Shown here: positions 1-7,687 of the stretch, in pieces
How positions within the stretch are numbered: position 1 is the first letter of the stretch
How the letters are laid out: each line of letters opens with the position of its first letter
Notes under the pieces: generated by a model
The model's input: the letters and a program-made list of their open reading frames with translations, nothing else
What the model was told of the DNA's origin: nothing
Database searches by the model: none
Assembly (NCBI GenBank): GCA_023953845.1
Contig: JAMLJC010000001.1
Span: 3,358,501-3,422,500 of the forward strand
Source: Rhizobiaceae bacterium
GTDB taxonomy: Bacteria; Pseudomonadota; Alphaproteobacteria; Rhizobiales; Rhizobiaceae
Length of the DNA stretch: 64,000 bases
Reading direction: 5' to 3'
Made by a program: the position numbers and the translations under genes

Positions 1-131
1 TGCAGCCGGACCCTTTGACCACCGGCTCCGTTCCGGCGGTGCGACCGGAACGGAGAATTGATCGTGATGGGATTCGGCAGGGCCGCCTGACGCTCGCCGT
101 GGACCGCAAGTTCGCGCGCCACGTCTTCTGA
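1..131 (+). CDS. 3' end of an unidentified CDS (partial)
   Basis: One frame is open from the left edge to a TGA at 129-131 and gives about 42 residues, including TGSVPAVRPERR and ending FARHVF. The Thr-Gly-Ser-Val tract and the Arg-rich tail look like the C-terminus of an envelope or linker-rich alphaproteobacterial protein, but no domain can be recognised in so short a piece. It would be the tail of the gene upstream of tlyA. The tail does not resemble Dxs, which often precedes tlyA in this order. Chance openness at this GC content is a real alternative. Confidence 0.3.
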   Translation, partial: QPDPLTTGSVPAVRPERRIDRDGIRQGRLTLAVDRKFARHVF

Positions 132-217
132 CAAAACTTGCCTTCCCCGGCGGCTTTCGCCAATGAGTGTCTGAATCAAGAAACGCCAGGCCGAGGCGAA
201 AATGATGATTTTGAGAA

Positions 218-296
218 CCGGAGCGGAGCGTACGTCTGGTACGTGAGCGCCGGAAGCGCAGAAATCGCCATTTGCAGACCGGCGTGGCGACTTCTG
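218..296. repeat. tandem hairpin element upstream of tlyA
   Basis: Two stem-loops lie head to tail in the leader of tlyA. In the first, CCGG at 218-221 pairs with CCGG at 250-253 and CGTAC at 229-233 pairs with GTACG at 239-243. In the second, CAGAAATCGCC at 259-269 pairs with GGCGACTTCTG at 286-296 with one mismatch. It ends 20 bases before the tlyA start, so it could be a structured leader RNA or a dispersed palindromic repeat. I recall similar intergenic elements in rhizobial genomes but cannot confirm the family. Confidence 0.45.
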
Positions 297-315
297 GATC
301 AGACACTGAGAGCCG

Positions 316-1077
316 ATGACCGCCTCCGGGAACGCCAGCCAGCGCCAGCGCCTTGACGAACTGCTCGTCAGCCGGGGCGATTTCGCCACCCGCTCGCGGG
401 CGCGCGATGCCATTGAGCGCGGCACCGTCACGGTCGACGGGCGCGTCGCCGCCAAGCCGGGCCAGCCGGTCGCGCAAGACGCGGCGATCGTCATAGACGA
501 TCCGGCACAGCGCTACGTCTCCCGCGCCGCGCTAAAACTGATCGCCGGGCTCGACCGTTTCGGCTTCGATCCGGCCGGTTGCGAGGCGCTCGATATCGGC
601 GCCTCGACGGGCGGCTTCACACAGGTGCTGCTGGAGCGCGGCGCGGCGCATGTGACGGCTGTCGATGTCGGCCACGGCCAGCTTGCGTCGGAACTCGCCG
701 CCGATCCGCGCGTCACCGCGCTGGAAGGGCTGAATGCCCGCGATCTTGGCCTTGCGCATCTTCGCGCCGCGCCCGACTTCCTCGTCTCCGACGTCAGCTT
801 CATTTCCCTGAAACTGGCGCTGCCGCCGGCGCTCGCGCTTGCCGCGCCGGGAGCGAAGGGGGTCTTTCTGGTAAAGCCGCAATTCGAGGCGGGGCGGGAG
901 GCCATCGGCAAGGGCGGACTGCTGCGCGACCCGAATGACGCGCCGCGTGTCGCGGAGGATCTGCGCTTGTGGCTCGACGCCGTTTCCGGCTGGCGCGCGA
1001 TCGGCCTCACCCCGTCACCCATCGAGGGCGGCGACGGCAACCGCGAATTTTTGCTGGCGGGAGTGAAGGACCAATGA
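316..1077 (+). CDS. tlyA: TlyA family rRNA (cytidine-2'-O)-methyltransferase
   Basis: This 253-aa protein has an N-terminal S4 RNA-binding domain (about residues 8-65, RLDELLVSRG onward) followed by an FtsJ-like Rossmann methyltransferase. The SAM motif is LDIGASTGGF and later conserved segments are DVSFISL and KPQFEA. TlyA enzymes 2'-O-methylate cytidines in 16S and/or 23S rRNA; older annotations call them hemolysins. The ATG at 316 fits the family length. The stop overlaps the next start (ATGA at 1074-1077), so the two rRNA methyltransferases are probably translationally coupled. Confidence 0.9.
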   Translation: MTASGNASQRQRLDELLVSRGDFATRSRARDAIERGTVTVDGRVAAKPGQPVAQDAAIVIDDPAQRYVSRAALKLIAGLDRFGFDPAGCEALDIGASTGGFTQVLLERGAAHVTAVDVGHGQLASELAADPRVTALEGLNARDLGLAHLRAAPDFLVSDVSFISLKLALPPALALAAPGAKGVFLVKPQFEAGREAIGKGGLLRDPNDAPRVAEDLRLWLDAVSGWRAIGLTPSPIEGGDGNREFLLAGVKDQ

Positions 1078-2315
1078 GTTCACGCTTCCGCATCCATGGC
1101 CTCGGCGCGCAGGGCGACGGCGTCGCGCATACCGAGAGCGGTCCGGTCTTCATCCCCTTCACCCTGCCCGGCGAGGAGGTGACGGCGGCCCGCCAGAAGG
1201 AGAGGGCCGAACTGATCTCCGTGCTGGAGCCTTCGCCGGAGCGCATCGCGCCTGCCTGCCGGCATTTCACCGTGTGCGGCGGCTGCTCGCTCCAGCATAT
1301 GGAGCGCGATGCCTATCTCGCCTGGAAGCGCGGCAAGGTGGTCGATGCGCTGAAATCGCGCGGCATCGACGCGCCCGTCGCCGACATCGTGCCCTGCGCG
1401 CCGGCCTCGCGACGCCGCGCCGTCTTCTCCGCCCGCCGCACCGAGCGCGGCGCGGTGCTCGGCTACAACCGCGCCTTCTCGCACGAGATTGTCGACATCG
1501 AGGAATGCCCGATCCTCGTTCTCGAGATCGAGACGAAGCTGCCACTCGTCCGCGACGTCGCGGCACGGGTCGCGCGCACGCGCCTGCCCTTCCACCTGAC
1601 GGTGACGCGCACCGAATCCGGCCTCGACATCGCCGCGAGCGACAGCGGGCCGTTGACGGCGGCCGACCGCAGCGCGCTTACCGATTTCATCGTGCGGTCC
1701 GGCATCGCGCGGCTGACGGTCGACGGCGAGATCATCGTCGAGCCCAAAAAGCCGCTGGTCGATTTCAGCGGCGCCACCGTCACGCCGCCGCCCGGCGGTT
1801 TTTTGCAAGCGGTGCCGTCGGCCGAGAATGCCATGGCTGAACTTGTGATTGGCCATATCGGCAAGGCGAGAAAGGTTCTGGATCTTTTCGCCGGCTCTGG
1901 CACCTTTGCGCTGCGGCTCGCGAAATCCGCCGAGGTGCATGCGGTCGAGGGCGACGCCGCATCGCTCGCCGCGCTCGACCGCGGTTTTCGCATGGGAACC
2001 GGCCTGCGCCGCGTCACCACGGAAAAGCGCGATCTCTTCCGCCGACCGGTGACCTTCAAGGAACTCAACGCCTTCGACGGCCTCGTCTTCGACCCGCCCC
2101 GCGCGGGTGCGGAGGACCAGTCGAAGCAGATCGCGCGGTCGGACATCCCGAAAATCGCCGCCGTCTCCTGCAACCCAGTCACCCTGGCGCGCGACCTCGC
2201 GATCCTGATCGCCGGTGGCTACGCGCTGAAAAGCGTCACGCCGGTCGACCAGTTCTTGTGGTCGCCTCATGTGGAAGCCGTGGCGCTCTTGGAAAAGCCG
2301 AAGCGGCGGCGGTGA
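1074..2315 (+). CDS. 23S rRNA (uracil-C5)-methyltransferase, RlmD/RumA type
   Basis: This 413-aa SAM-dependent RNA methyltransferase is of the RumA/TrmA class. The N-terminal part acts as a TRAM-like region. An iron-sulfur cysteine cluster is visible in ACRHFTVCGGCSLQHM with a further Cys at ECPIL. The SAM motif is LDLFAGSGTFALRLA and the catalytic Cys lies in SCNPVTLARDL. RlmD-type members make m5U1939 of 23S rRNA; the exact target position is not readable from sequence. The ATG at 1074 overlaps the tlyA stop; the open frame upstream of it is tlyA shadow. Confidence 0.88.
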   Translation: MSSRFRIHGLGAQGDGVAHTESGPVFIPFTLPGEEVTAARQKERAELISVLEPSPERIAPACRHFTVCGGCSLQHMERDAYLAWKRGKVVDALKSRGIDAPVADIVPCAPASRRRAVFSARRTERGAVLGYNRAFSHEIVDIEECPILVLEIETKLPLVRDVAARVARTRLPFHLTVTRTESGLDIAASDSGPLTAADRSALTDFIVRSGIARLTVDGEIIVEPKKPLVDFSGATVTPPPGGFLQAVPSAENAMAELVIGHIGKARKVLDLFAGSGTFALRLAKSAEVHAVEGDAASLAALDRGFRMGTGLRRVTTEKRDLFRRPVTFKELNAFDGLVFDPPRAGAEDQSKQIARSDIPKIAAVSCNPVTLARDLAILIAGGYALKSVTPVDQFLWSPHVEAVALLEKPKRRR

Positions 2316-2410
2316 GGAATTTCCGACCTGACTGAAAAACGGTGCCGCATTGTCGGCCCGCGCGCCGGTCGCTCGTCCTCGGTGCGATACGCAGGAACCG
2401 GAGGATTTCG

Positions 2411-3058
2411 ATGACGCCCACCATCACCGCCTTTGAACGCTCGCCCGATCGCGGGCGGGGACTGGCGCGCGATATGCGCGTCCGTTGGGCGCTTGAGGAA
2501 GTCGGCCAGCCTTATGACGTCCGCCTTGTTTCGTTCGAGGCCATGAAGGAACCGGCGCACCGCGCGGTGCAGCCCTTCGGACAGATTCCCAGCTATGAGG
2601 AAGGCGATCTCGTTCTCTTCGAATCGGGAGCGATCGTTCTCCACATCGCGCAGCGCCATGGCGGCCTGCTGCCGGAGGATGCGAATGCCCGGTCGCGCGC
2701 CATCATGTGGATGTTTGCCGCGCTCGACACCGTCGAGCCGCCGATTTTCGAGCGCACGCTGGCCATGATCCTGGAACGCGACGAACCGTGGCACGAGCAG
2801 CGCCTGCGGGGGCTCGAAGGCAGTATCCGGAAACGGCTCGACGGCCTATCCGCCCGCCTCGGCGATGCCGACTGGCTCGACGGCGCGTTCAGCGCGGGCG
2901 ATCTCATGATGGTGACGGTGCTGCGCCGGCTGCACGGGTCCGGCATTCTGGAGGAATACCCGAACCTTGCCGCCTATGTCGCCCGTGGCCAAGCACGCCC
3001 CGCCTTCAAGCGCGCCTTCGACGCCCAACTGGCGGTGTTCGAGGCGGCGAGTGAATAG
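2411..3058 (+). CDS. glutathione S-transferase family protein
   Basis: This 215-aa protein has an N-terminal thioredoxin-like domain (MTPTITAFERSP; the segment QIPSYEEGDLVLFESGAIV contains the cis-Pro glutathione-binding region and the ESGAI motif) and an all-helical C-terminal domain. The start is ATG 2411, preceded by GGAGGA at 2399-2404. GSTs conjugate or reduce with glutathione; substrate and class are not predictable here. It stands alone on the plus strand, convergent with the downstream VOC gene. Confidence 0.82.
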   Translation: MTPTITAFERSPDRGRGLARDMRVRWALEEVGQPYDVRLVSFEAMKEPAHRAVQPFGQIPSYEEGDLVLFESGAIVLHIAQRHGGLLPEDANARSRAIMWMFAALDTVEPPIFERTLAMILERDEPWHEQRLRGLEGSIRKRLDGLSARLGDADWLDGAFSAGDLMMVTVLRRLHGSGILEEYPNLAAYVARGQARPAFKRAFDAQLAVFEAASE

Positions 3059-3064
3059 CCTCGA

Positions 3065-3703
3065 TCATGCAAGCTCGCGCAAACCGGATGGGGTGTCGAT
3101 GAGCGCTCGGTAGCGAACCGCCTGACCTCGGATGACTGTCGGGGGACGGTCTATCTTCAGCTCCCGATAGAAACTGTCGATTGCCGCCGGGTTCGGGTGT
3201 TCGAGCGTGAACGAGCGAAGCCGCGCGCCGAGATCGGGAAGCGAGGCGATATAGCTCGAATCGCCCCGGTGATCGATGATCGAAGGTGCCGCGCCATCCA
3301 GCGGCAGCGAGCCGTCGTCCGGTATGATGAAGGCGAAATCCGGGTTTGAGGGCGGCAAAGACACCTTCGAGCCGAAGACCGCAGCATGCTGCGAAAGAAC
3401 CGCATCGATCACCTCGGTGTTCGCAACCCAGCCTCTCAAACGGCGGCCGCTCTCCCAGTCCGCCCGAATCTTCCTGACGTCATCAAGACCGAACCATCGC
3501 GACCGGCTGGGGTTCTTGCCCTCCGGATCAAGCGCCACGATCTCGAGGTAGGTGTTGTCGCCGAGTTGCAGCCGGTGATTGTGGGTGCCCATGTAGTCAT
3601 GACACGTGCCGAAAGGGACGTCGAGGCCGAGGCTTTCGCGAACATGCCCAACGCCCTCCGCCAGCGTGGGAGCGATAACGGTCAGATGGTCGAGCTTCAA
3701 CAA
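3065..3703 (-). CDS. VOC family protein (glyoxalase-like domain)
   Basis: This 212-aa protein opens with LKLDHLTVIAPTLAEGVGHV, the beta-alpha-beta entry of the vicinal oxygen chelate fold, and continues GTHNHRLQLGDNTYLEIVAL. Both fit the glyoxalase-like (Glyoxalase_3) group of longer single-chain VOC proteins. The metal-binding His and Glu of the first module (DH, YLEIV) are present. The substrate is unknown. It converges with the GST gene 6 bases away. Confidence 0.75.
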   Translation of the reverse strand: MLKLDHLTVIAPTLAEGVGHVRESLGLDVPFGTCHDYMGTHNHRLQLGDNTYLEIVALDPEGKNPSRSRWFGLDDVRKIRADWESGRRLRGWVANTEVIDAVLSQHAAVFGSKVSLPPSNPDFAFIIPDDGSLPLDGAAPSIIDHRGDSSYIASLPDLGARLRSFTLEHPNPAAIDSFYRELKIDRPPTVIRGQAVRYRALIDTPSGLRELA

Positions 3704-3780
3704 GGTGATGTCTCCGTTTGCAAGAATGTCCTATGCGTCTCGTGTCGCGACGTGCAAGCGTTCACCTGAGCCATTCATCC

Positions 3781-3831
3781 TTGAATTGACCCCGGATTGC
3801 GCATAGATTGACGCCACATGATCAATCTGTG
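3781..3831 (+). promoter_or_regulatory. promoter and possible operator of the RES-Xre module
   Basis: TTGAAT at 3781-3786 and TAGATT at 3804-3809 are 17 bases apart, a plausible sigma70-type pair. Just downstream, CACA at 3815-3818 and TGTG at 3828-3831 form an inverted repeat around TGATCAATC, a likely autoregulatory site for the antitoxin. The antitoxin Shine-Dalgarno AAGGAG follows at 3833-3838. Confidence 0.45.
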
Positions 3832-3844
3832 TAAGGAGTTTATC

Positions 3845-4213
3845 ATGGCTCTGGCTTTCGACATCCCCGCCTCGCGCTTCGGCGACGGCAAGGCGCCGTT
3901 CCTGTCCGCCCGTCGGGTGGCGGAACTGCTTGGCGTCACGCTGGGCGAGCTGGCGGCTCTCATCGGCGTCGCCCGCAACACGTTGGCGGCCAAGGCCGGC
4001 GCGCGCAAGGTCGATGCCGCGCTGAGTCCGGTCGTGCGCATCCTCGCCATGGCCGGCGAGATGGCCGGCGGCGACGAGCGCGCCGCCATCTGGTTCAAGC
4101 ATCAGCCGCTGCCGGGCTGGGCGGGCAAGACCGCCTACGATCTCGTGCAGGAGGGCAAGGCCGACAAGGTGCTCGCCTATCTGGAGGCCGTGCGCTCCGG
4201 CGTCTATGCCTGA
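3845..4213 (+). CDS. Xre/MbcA/ParS-type antitoxin
   Basis: This 122-aa protein has a helix-turn-helix segment (RRVAELLGVTLGELAALIG) followed by the C-terminal toxin-binding domain typical of antitoxins paired with RES toxins (WFKHQPLPGWAGKTAYDLV, ending LAYLEAVRSGVYA). The ATG at 3845 is preferred over the in-frame ATG at 3818, because AAGGAG ends six bases before it and the upstream ATG lies inside the candidate operator. It overlaps the downstream toxin by eight bases. It should neutralise the RES toxin and repress its own operon. Confidence 0.85.
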   Translation: MALAFDIPASRFGDGKAPFLSARRVAELLGVTLGELAALIGVARNTLAAKAGARKVDAALSPVVRILAMAGEMAGGDERAAIWFKHQPLPGWAGKTAYDLVQEGKADKVLAYLEAVRSGVYA

Positions 4214-4718
4214 CGGAGCCGCGCGCCACACGCTGTGGCGGGCTTTCGTGCCCCGCTGGGCCCATATGCCGCTGTCGGGGGAGGGCGCGGCGCGGTTCGG
4301 CGGCCGCTGGAACCCGGTCGGCGCGCCGACCATCTATGCGGCCTTCGAGCTGTCCACCGCCTGGGCCGAATACAACCAGTCCTTCGTCCAGCATCCGGCG
4401 CTGATCGCGCAGCTCGAACTGACCGGTGCGCGGCTTGCCGACCTCACGGAGGACGACAGTCTTGCGCGTTTCGGCGCGTCGTCCGACATCCATCGATGCG
4501 AATGGCGCGACATGGTCGACCGCGGGCTCGTACCGCCGACCTACGAGTTGCGCGAGCGGCTGCTGGCGGATGGCTGGCATGGCGTCATCTACCCGTCCTG
4601 GATGTCGCCGGGCGGCACCTGCGCCGCGCTATGGCGCTGGAACGGGGAGGGCGCGCCCCGGCTGGAGGCCATCGATCCCGACCACCGCCTGCCGAAGACG
4701 CCGGCTTCGTGGCTGTGA
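4206..4718 (+). CDS. RES domain toxin
   Basis: This 170-aa RES-domain protein shows the family pattern LWRAF near residue 12, GGRWNPVG near 31-38, and IYAAFELSTAWAE near 42-54. RES toxins such as MbcT and ParT act on NAD+, either degrading it or using it for ADP-ribosylation; which applies here cannot be told. It starts inside the antitoxin reading frame (ATG 4206, antitoxin stop 4211-4213), which is typical of a type II toxin-antitoxin operon with the antitoxin first. Confidence 0.87.
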   Translation: MPDGAARHTLWRAFVPRWAHMPLSGEGAARFGGRWNPVGAPTIYAAFELSTAWAEYNQSFVQHPALIAQLELTGARLADLTEDDSLARFGASSDIHRCEWRDMVDRGLVPPTYELRERLLADGWHGVIYPSWMSPGGTCAALWRWNGEGAPRLEAIDPDHRLPKTPASWL

Positions 4719-4812
4719 GGCGTCATCGGTCTGACAGGAGAGAATTGCGGTTCCATTGACTTGGCCGGTCGCCCGCATAGCTTCCGTTGCAAACAAGACT
4801 GTGGAGCGACCG

Positions 4813-5241
4813 ATGGAAACCCAGGAACTGCATCGCGGCCGGCTGATCGATCACCTCCAGCTCGTCGTGCGCGATCTCGCGGCCAGCCGGCGTTTTTATG
4901 AGGCCGTGCTGGCGGTTGTCGGCGTGCCGATCGGCGGCAGCGCCGACACCTACTTCTGGGCGGACGAACTCTTCGTTTCCAGCGCGGACAGCGAAGCGGC
5001 CCTCGGGAAACTGACCGGCCGCCACCATCTGGCGTTCCAGGCGAAGGACACGGCGACGGTGGATGCCTTCCACAAGGCCGGCCTCGCGGCAGGCGGCAAG
5101 GACAACGGCGCTCCGGGCGAGCGGCCCTACCATCCGGGATATTATGCGGCGTTCCTGCTCGATCCGGACGGCAACAACATCGAAGCCGTGTACCATGGCG
5201 AAGCCCGCCGCAGCGCGGATTCCGTGAAGATCACCTTCTGA
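4813..5241 (+). CDS. VOC family protein (glyoxalase/dioxygenase superfamily)
   Basis: This 142-aa VOC protein contains LIDHLQLVVRDLAASRRFYE at the start and the C-terminal signature YYAAFLLDPDGNNIEAVYHG, the usual metal-binding Glu motif. The start is ATG 4813, with GGAG at 4803-4806; the open frame extends further up only from a TTG at 4756. Family members include lactoylglutathione lyase-like and resistance proteins; the substrate is unknown. It is convergent with tldD. Confidence 0.8.
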   Translation: METQELHRGRLIDHLQLVVRDLAASRRFYEAVLAVVGVPIGGSADTYFWADELFVSSADSEAALGKLTGRHHLAFQAKDTATVDAFHKAGLAAGGKDNGAPGERPYHPGYYAAFLLDPDGNNIEAVYHGEARRSADSVKITF

Positions 5242-5247
5242 GAAACG

Positions 5248-6660
5248 TCACGCCCGCGTCCCGCCGACCGTCATCTGGTTCATTCTCAGATGCGGCTGGC
5301 CCACGCCGACCGGCACGCCCTGGCCGGCCTTGCCGCAAGTGCCGATGCCCGGATCGAGCTTCATGTCGTTACCGATCATGCTGACGCGGTGCATGGCGTC
5401 CGGTCCGTTGCCGATCAGCATGGCGCCCTTGATCGGCTGCGTCACCTTGCCGTTCTCGATCATGTAGGCCTCGGTGCAGCCGAACACGAATTTTCCGCTG
5501 GTGATGTCCACCTGCCCCCCGCCGAAGGAGACGGCATAGATCCCCTTGTCCACCGAGGCGATGATCTCTTCCGGCGTCATGTCGCCACCGGTCATGTAGG
5601 TGTTGGTCATGCGCGGCATGGGCTGATGGGCATAGCCCTCGCGCCGCCCGTTGCCCGTGGCCGCCATGCCCATCAGGCGCGCGTTCTGCCGGTCCTGCAT
5701 GTAGCCGACGAGCTTGCCGTCCTCGATGAGCACGTTGCGGGCCGAGGGCGTGCCTTCGTCGTCAACGGTGATCGAGCCGCGCCGCTCGGGAATGGTGCCG
5801 TCGTCGACCACCGTCACGCCTTTCGCCGCGACCTGCGAGCCGAGCAGGCCGGCGAAGGCCGATGTCTTCTTGCGGTTGAAGTCGCCCTCCAGCCCGTGGC
5901 CGACCGCCTCGTGCAGCATGATGCCCGGCCAGCCGGCGGACAGCACGATGTCGAAGGTGCCGGCGGGGGCGGGGATCGCCGCGAGGTTGACCAGCGCCTG
6001 CCGCAGCGCCTCGTCGGTGACGAAGTGCCAGTTTTCCTCGGTCAGGAACTCGCCAAAGCTTTTGCGTCCGCCCATGCCGTAGGAGCCGGTCTCCTGCCGG
6101 TCGCCGTCGCCGACGACCACGGAGACGTTCATGCGCACCAGCGGGCGGATGTCGCTGACCGTCTGGCCGTCGCCACGCAGGATCTCGACATGCTGCCACG
6201 ATGCGGCGAGCGACGCCGTCACCTGCCTGACGCGCGGATCCTTGTTGCGCACATAGGCGTCGATCTCCTGCAAGAGTTTCGCCTTGGCCTCGAAGGAGGG
6301 CGAAGCGATCGGGTTCTCGTCGCGGTAGAGATGCGTGTTGGTGCGTGCCGGCGCGTCTGCCAGCGTGCCGGAATAGCCGCCCTTTACCGCCGAGACGGCA
6401 TCGGCCGCGCGAAGGAGCGCTGCTTCCGACAATTCGCTGGAATGGGCGTAGCCGATCGCCTCGCCGGCAACGGCGCGCAGGCCAAAGCCCTGATCGGTGT
6501 TGAAGTTCGCCGTCTTCAGCCGGCCATTGTCGAACATCAGCGCTTCCGCTTCGCTGTATTCGAGAAAGAGCTCCCCGTCATCCGTGCCCGCGATCGTGTC
6601 GGCCACGATCTGCTTCAGGCGGCTTTCGGAGATGTCGAATTGCTGGATGAGGGGAGTCAT
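5248..6660 (-). CDS. tldD: metalloprotease TldD
   Basis: This 470-aa TldD/PmbA-family zinc metalloprotease has the active-site helix LHEAVGHGLEGD (HExxxH) and a downstream Cys-containing metal-ligand region (GTCGKAGQGVPVG). TldD with TldE cleaves unfolded peptides, matures microcin B17 and affects CcdA/gyrase control in E. coli. The TldE/PmbA partner is not in this window. The length matches the family and the start ATG at 6660 gives the usual N-terminus. Confidence 0.93.
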   Translation of the reverse strand: MTPLIQQFDISESRLKQIVADTIAGTDDGELFLEYSEAEALMFDNGRLKTANFNTDQGFGLRAVAGEAIGYAHSSELSEAALLRAADAVSAVKGGYSGTLADAPARTNTHLYRDENPIASPSFEAKAKLLQEIDAYVRNKDPRVRQVTASLAASWQHVEILRGDGQTVSDIRPLVRMNVSVVVGDGDRQETGSYGMGGRKSFGEFLTEENWHFVTDEALRQALVNLAAIPAPAGTFDIVLSAGWPGIMLHEAVGHGLEGDFNRKKTSAFAGLLGSQVAAKGVTVVDDGTIPERRGSITVDDEGTPSARNVLIEDGKLVGYMQDRQNARLMGMAATGNGRREGYAHQPMPRMTNTYMTGGDMTPEEIIASVDKGIYAVSFGGGQVDITSGKFVFGCTEAYMIENGKVTQPIKGAMLIGNGPDAMHRVSMIGNDMKLDPGIGTCGKAGQGVPVGVGQPHLRMNQMTVGGTRA

Positions 6661-6772
6661 GCTGGAGCCTCGTCGGTATTTGCCCGCGTCATGTAGGGCG
6701 TGGACCGACGGCGCGCAATTAAGCGGCGTCAGTGCGGGGACATTTGCCCGGAATCGCTATCGTCGAGGCGGA

Positions 6773-7288
6773 TCACTTCGGCAGGGCGGCAAAGCCCTCG
6801 CCAAAACCCTTGAGGTCGACCGGGATGCCGATACCTTCCTCCGGCGTCTGGAAGACGATGAAGGTCGCCGCCTTGCCGGTGGAGAGCGTATCGATCAGCG
6901 GCTTTTCCAGGATCACCTCGGCATAGCAGCCGTCCTGGAAGCAGCGCACGAAGTAGGCGCGGCCGATATCCTTGCCGTCGACGTTCAGCCCGAGGCCGTT
7001 GGGCAGCAGCACGCCGAGTGGCGCCAGCACGCGGAGAATCTCGGCCTTGTTGTCGGCGGTGCGCAGCACGACGACGGAAAGGCCGATCTCCGGCCGGTCG
7101 TCGGCGACGACGTTCTGCATCATCGCGCATTGCTCGGCGGTCGCGCCTGCCGGCGTGTCGCAGATGATCGACCACGCGCCATGGGTGGAGCGCACCTTGC
7201 CGGTCTGCTGCGCTCCCGCCTGCGCGGGCAACAGAGCGGAAGCGGCAAGGGCAGCCGCCAGAAACCGTTTCGAAAATCCCAAGCCCAT
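6773..7288 (-). CDS. invasion-associated locus B (IalB) family protein
   Basis: This 171-aa protein has a Sec signal peptide (residues about 1-26, ending QAGAQQ) and an IalB domain with conserved cysteines in IICDTPAG, QCAMMQN and FVRCFQDGCYAEV. IalB was first linked to erythrocyte invasion by Bartonella, but paralogues are common in free-living rhizobia as periplasmic or outer-membrane-associated proteins of unknown function. It is divergent from the cytochrome oxidase operon. Confidence 0.83.
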   Translation of the reverse strand: MGLGFSKRFLAAALAASALLPAQAGAQQTGKVRSTHGAWSIICDTPAGATAEQCAMMQNVVADDRPEIGLSVVVLRTADNKAEILRVLAPLGVLLPNGLGLNVDGKDIGRAYFVRCFQDGCYAEVILEKPLIDTLSTGKAATFIVFQTPEEGIGIPVDLKGFGEGFAALPK

Positions 7289-7687
7289 CGAGGTCCTCAG
7301 TGAAGTCGTTCCTCAGCGAATCACGGCAATCAGTGCCGCAAACTAGCAGTAGACGCGAGGGGGTGCTGCCCAAACAGCCAATGTCGCATTTTTTCGTGAT
7401 CATCGTCGCGAAATTTGCCGGAATTGCGACTTCCGTCGCCTCCGTGCGGCCTTTGACGGCTTTGCGCCGGCTTCGGAGCAGGACTGTGGCGTGCGTTCCC
7501 GCATCCATTTCGCCCGGTTGGAGCCTCGCGCGCAAAAATGCCGCACAGGGCCTGGGCCTCCTTCCTTGCGATAGATCAAAGAGTATGGTTTGAACGCGCC
7601 TCAGGGCGGGGATTCCATCTTCCGCCGGATTGGCGTTGGGGTACCCAAAACCTCCAGCCGGAGAGCATACGGGAGACGACGAGGGCG
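7289..7687. other. 399-bp divergent intergenic region ialB / coxB
   Basis: No credible gene is seen here; the open frames lack start signals and domains. It must hold promoters for ialB (minus) and the cox operon (plus). The clearest signal is the FNR/FixK-like box at 7566-7579, listed separately. A GAGGG Shine-Dalgarno at 7681-7685 precedes coxB closely. Confidence 0.5.
7566..7579 (+). promoter_or_regulatory. FNR/FixK-type box upstream of coxB
   Basis: TTGCGATAGATCAA fits the FixK/FNR consensus TTG(A/C)-N6-(T/G)CAA. It lies 109 bases upstream of the coxB start codon. In alphaproteobacteria such boxes link respiratory oxidase expression to oxygen through FixK/FnrL proteins. The position relative to the transcription start is unknown, so activation or repression cannot be decided. 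Confidence 0.5.

Noticed and set aside
138..356. 72-codon ORF before tlyA
   Set aside because: It covers the hairpin element, overlaps the tlyA start and has no recognisable domain.
7300..7593. 97-codon ORF in the ialB-coxB gap
   Set aside because: There is no ribosome site or domain, and it crosses the FixK-like box and probable promoter region.
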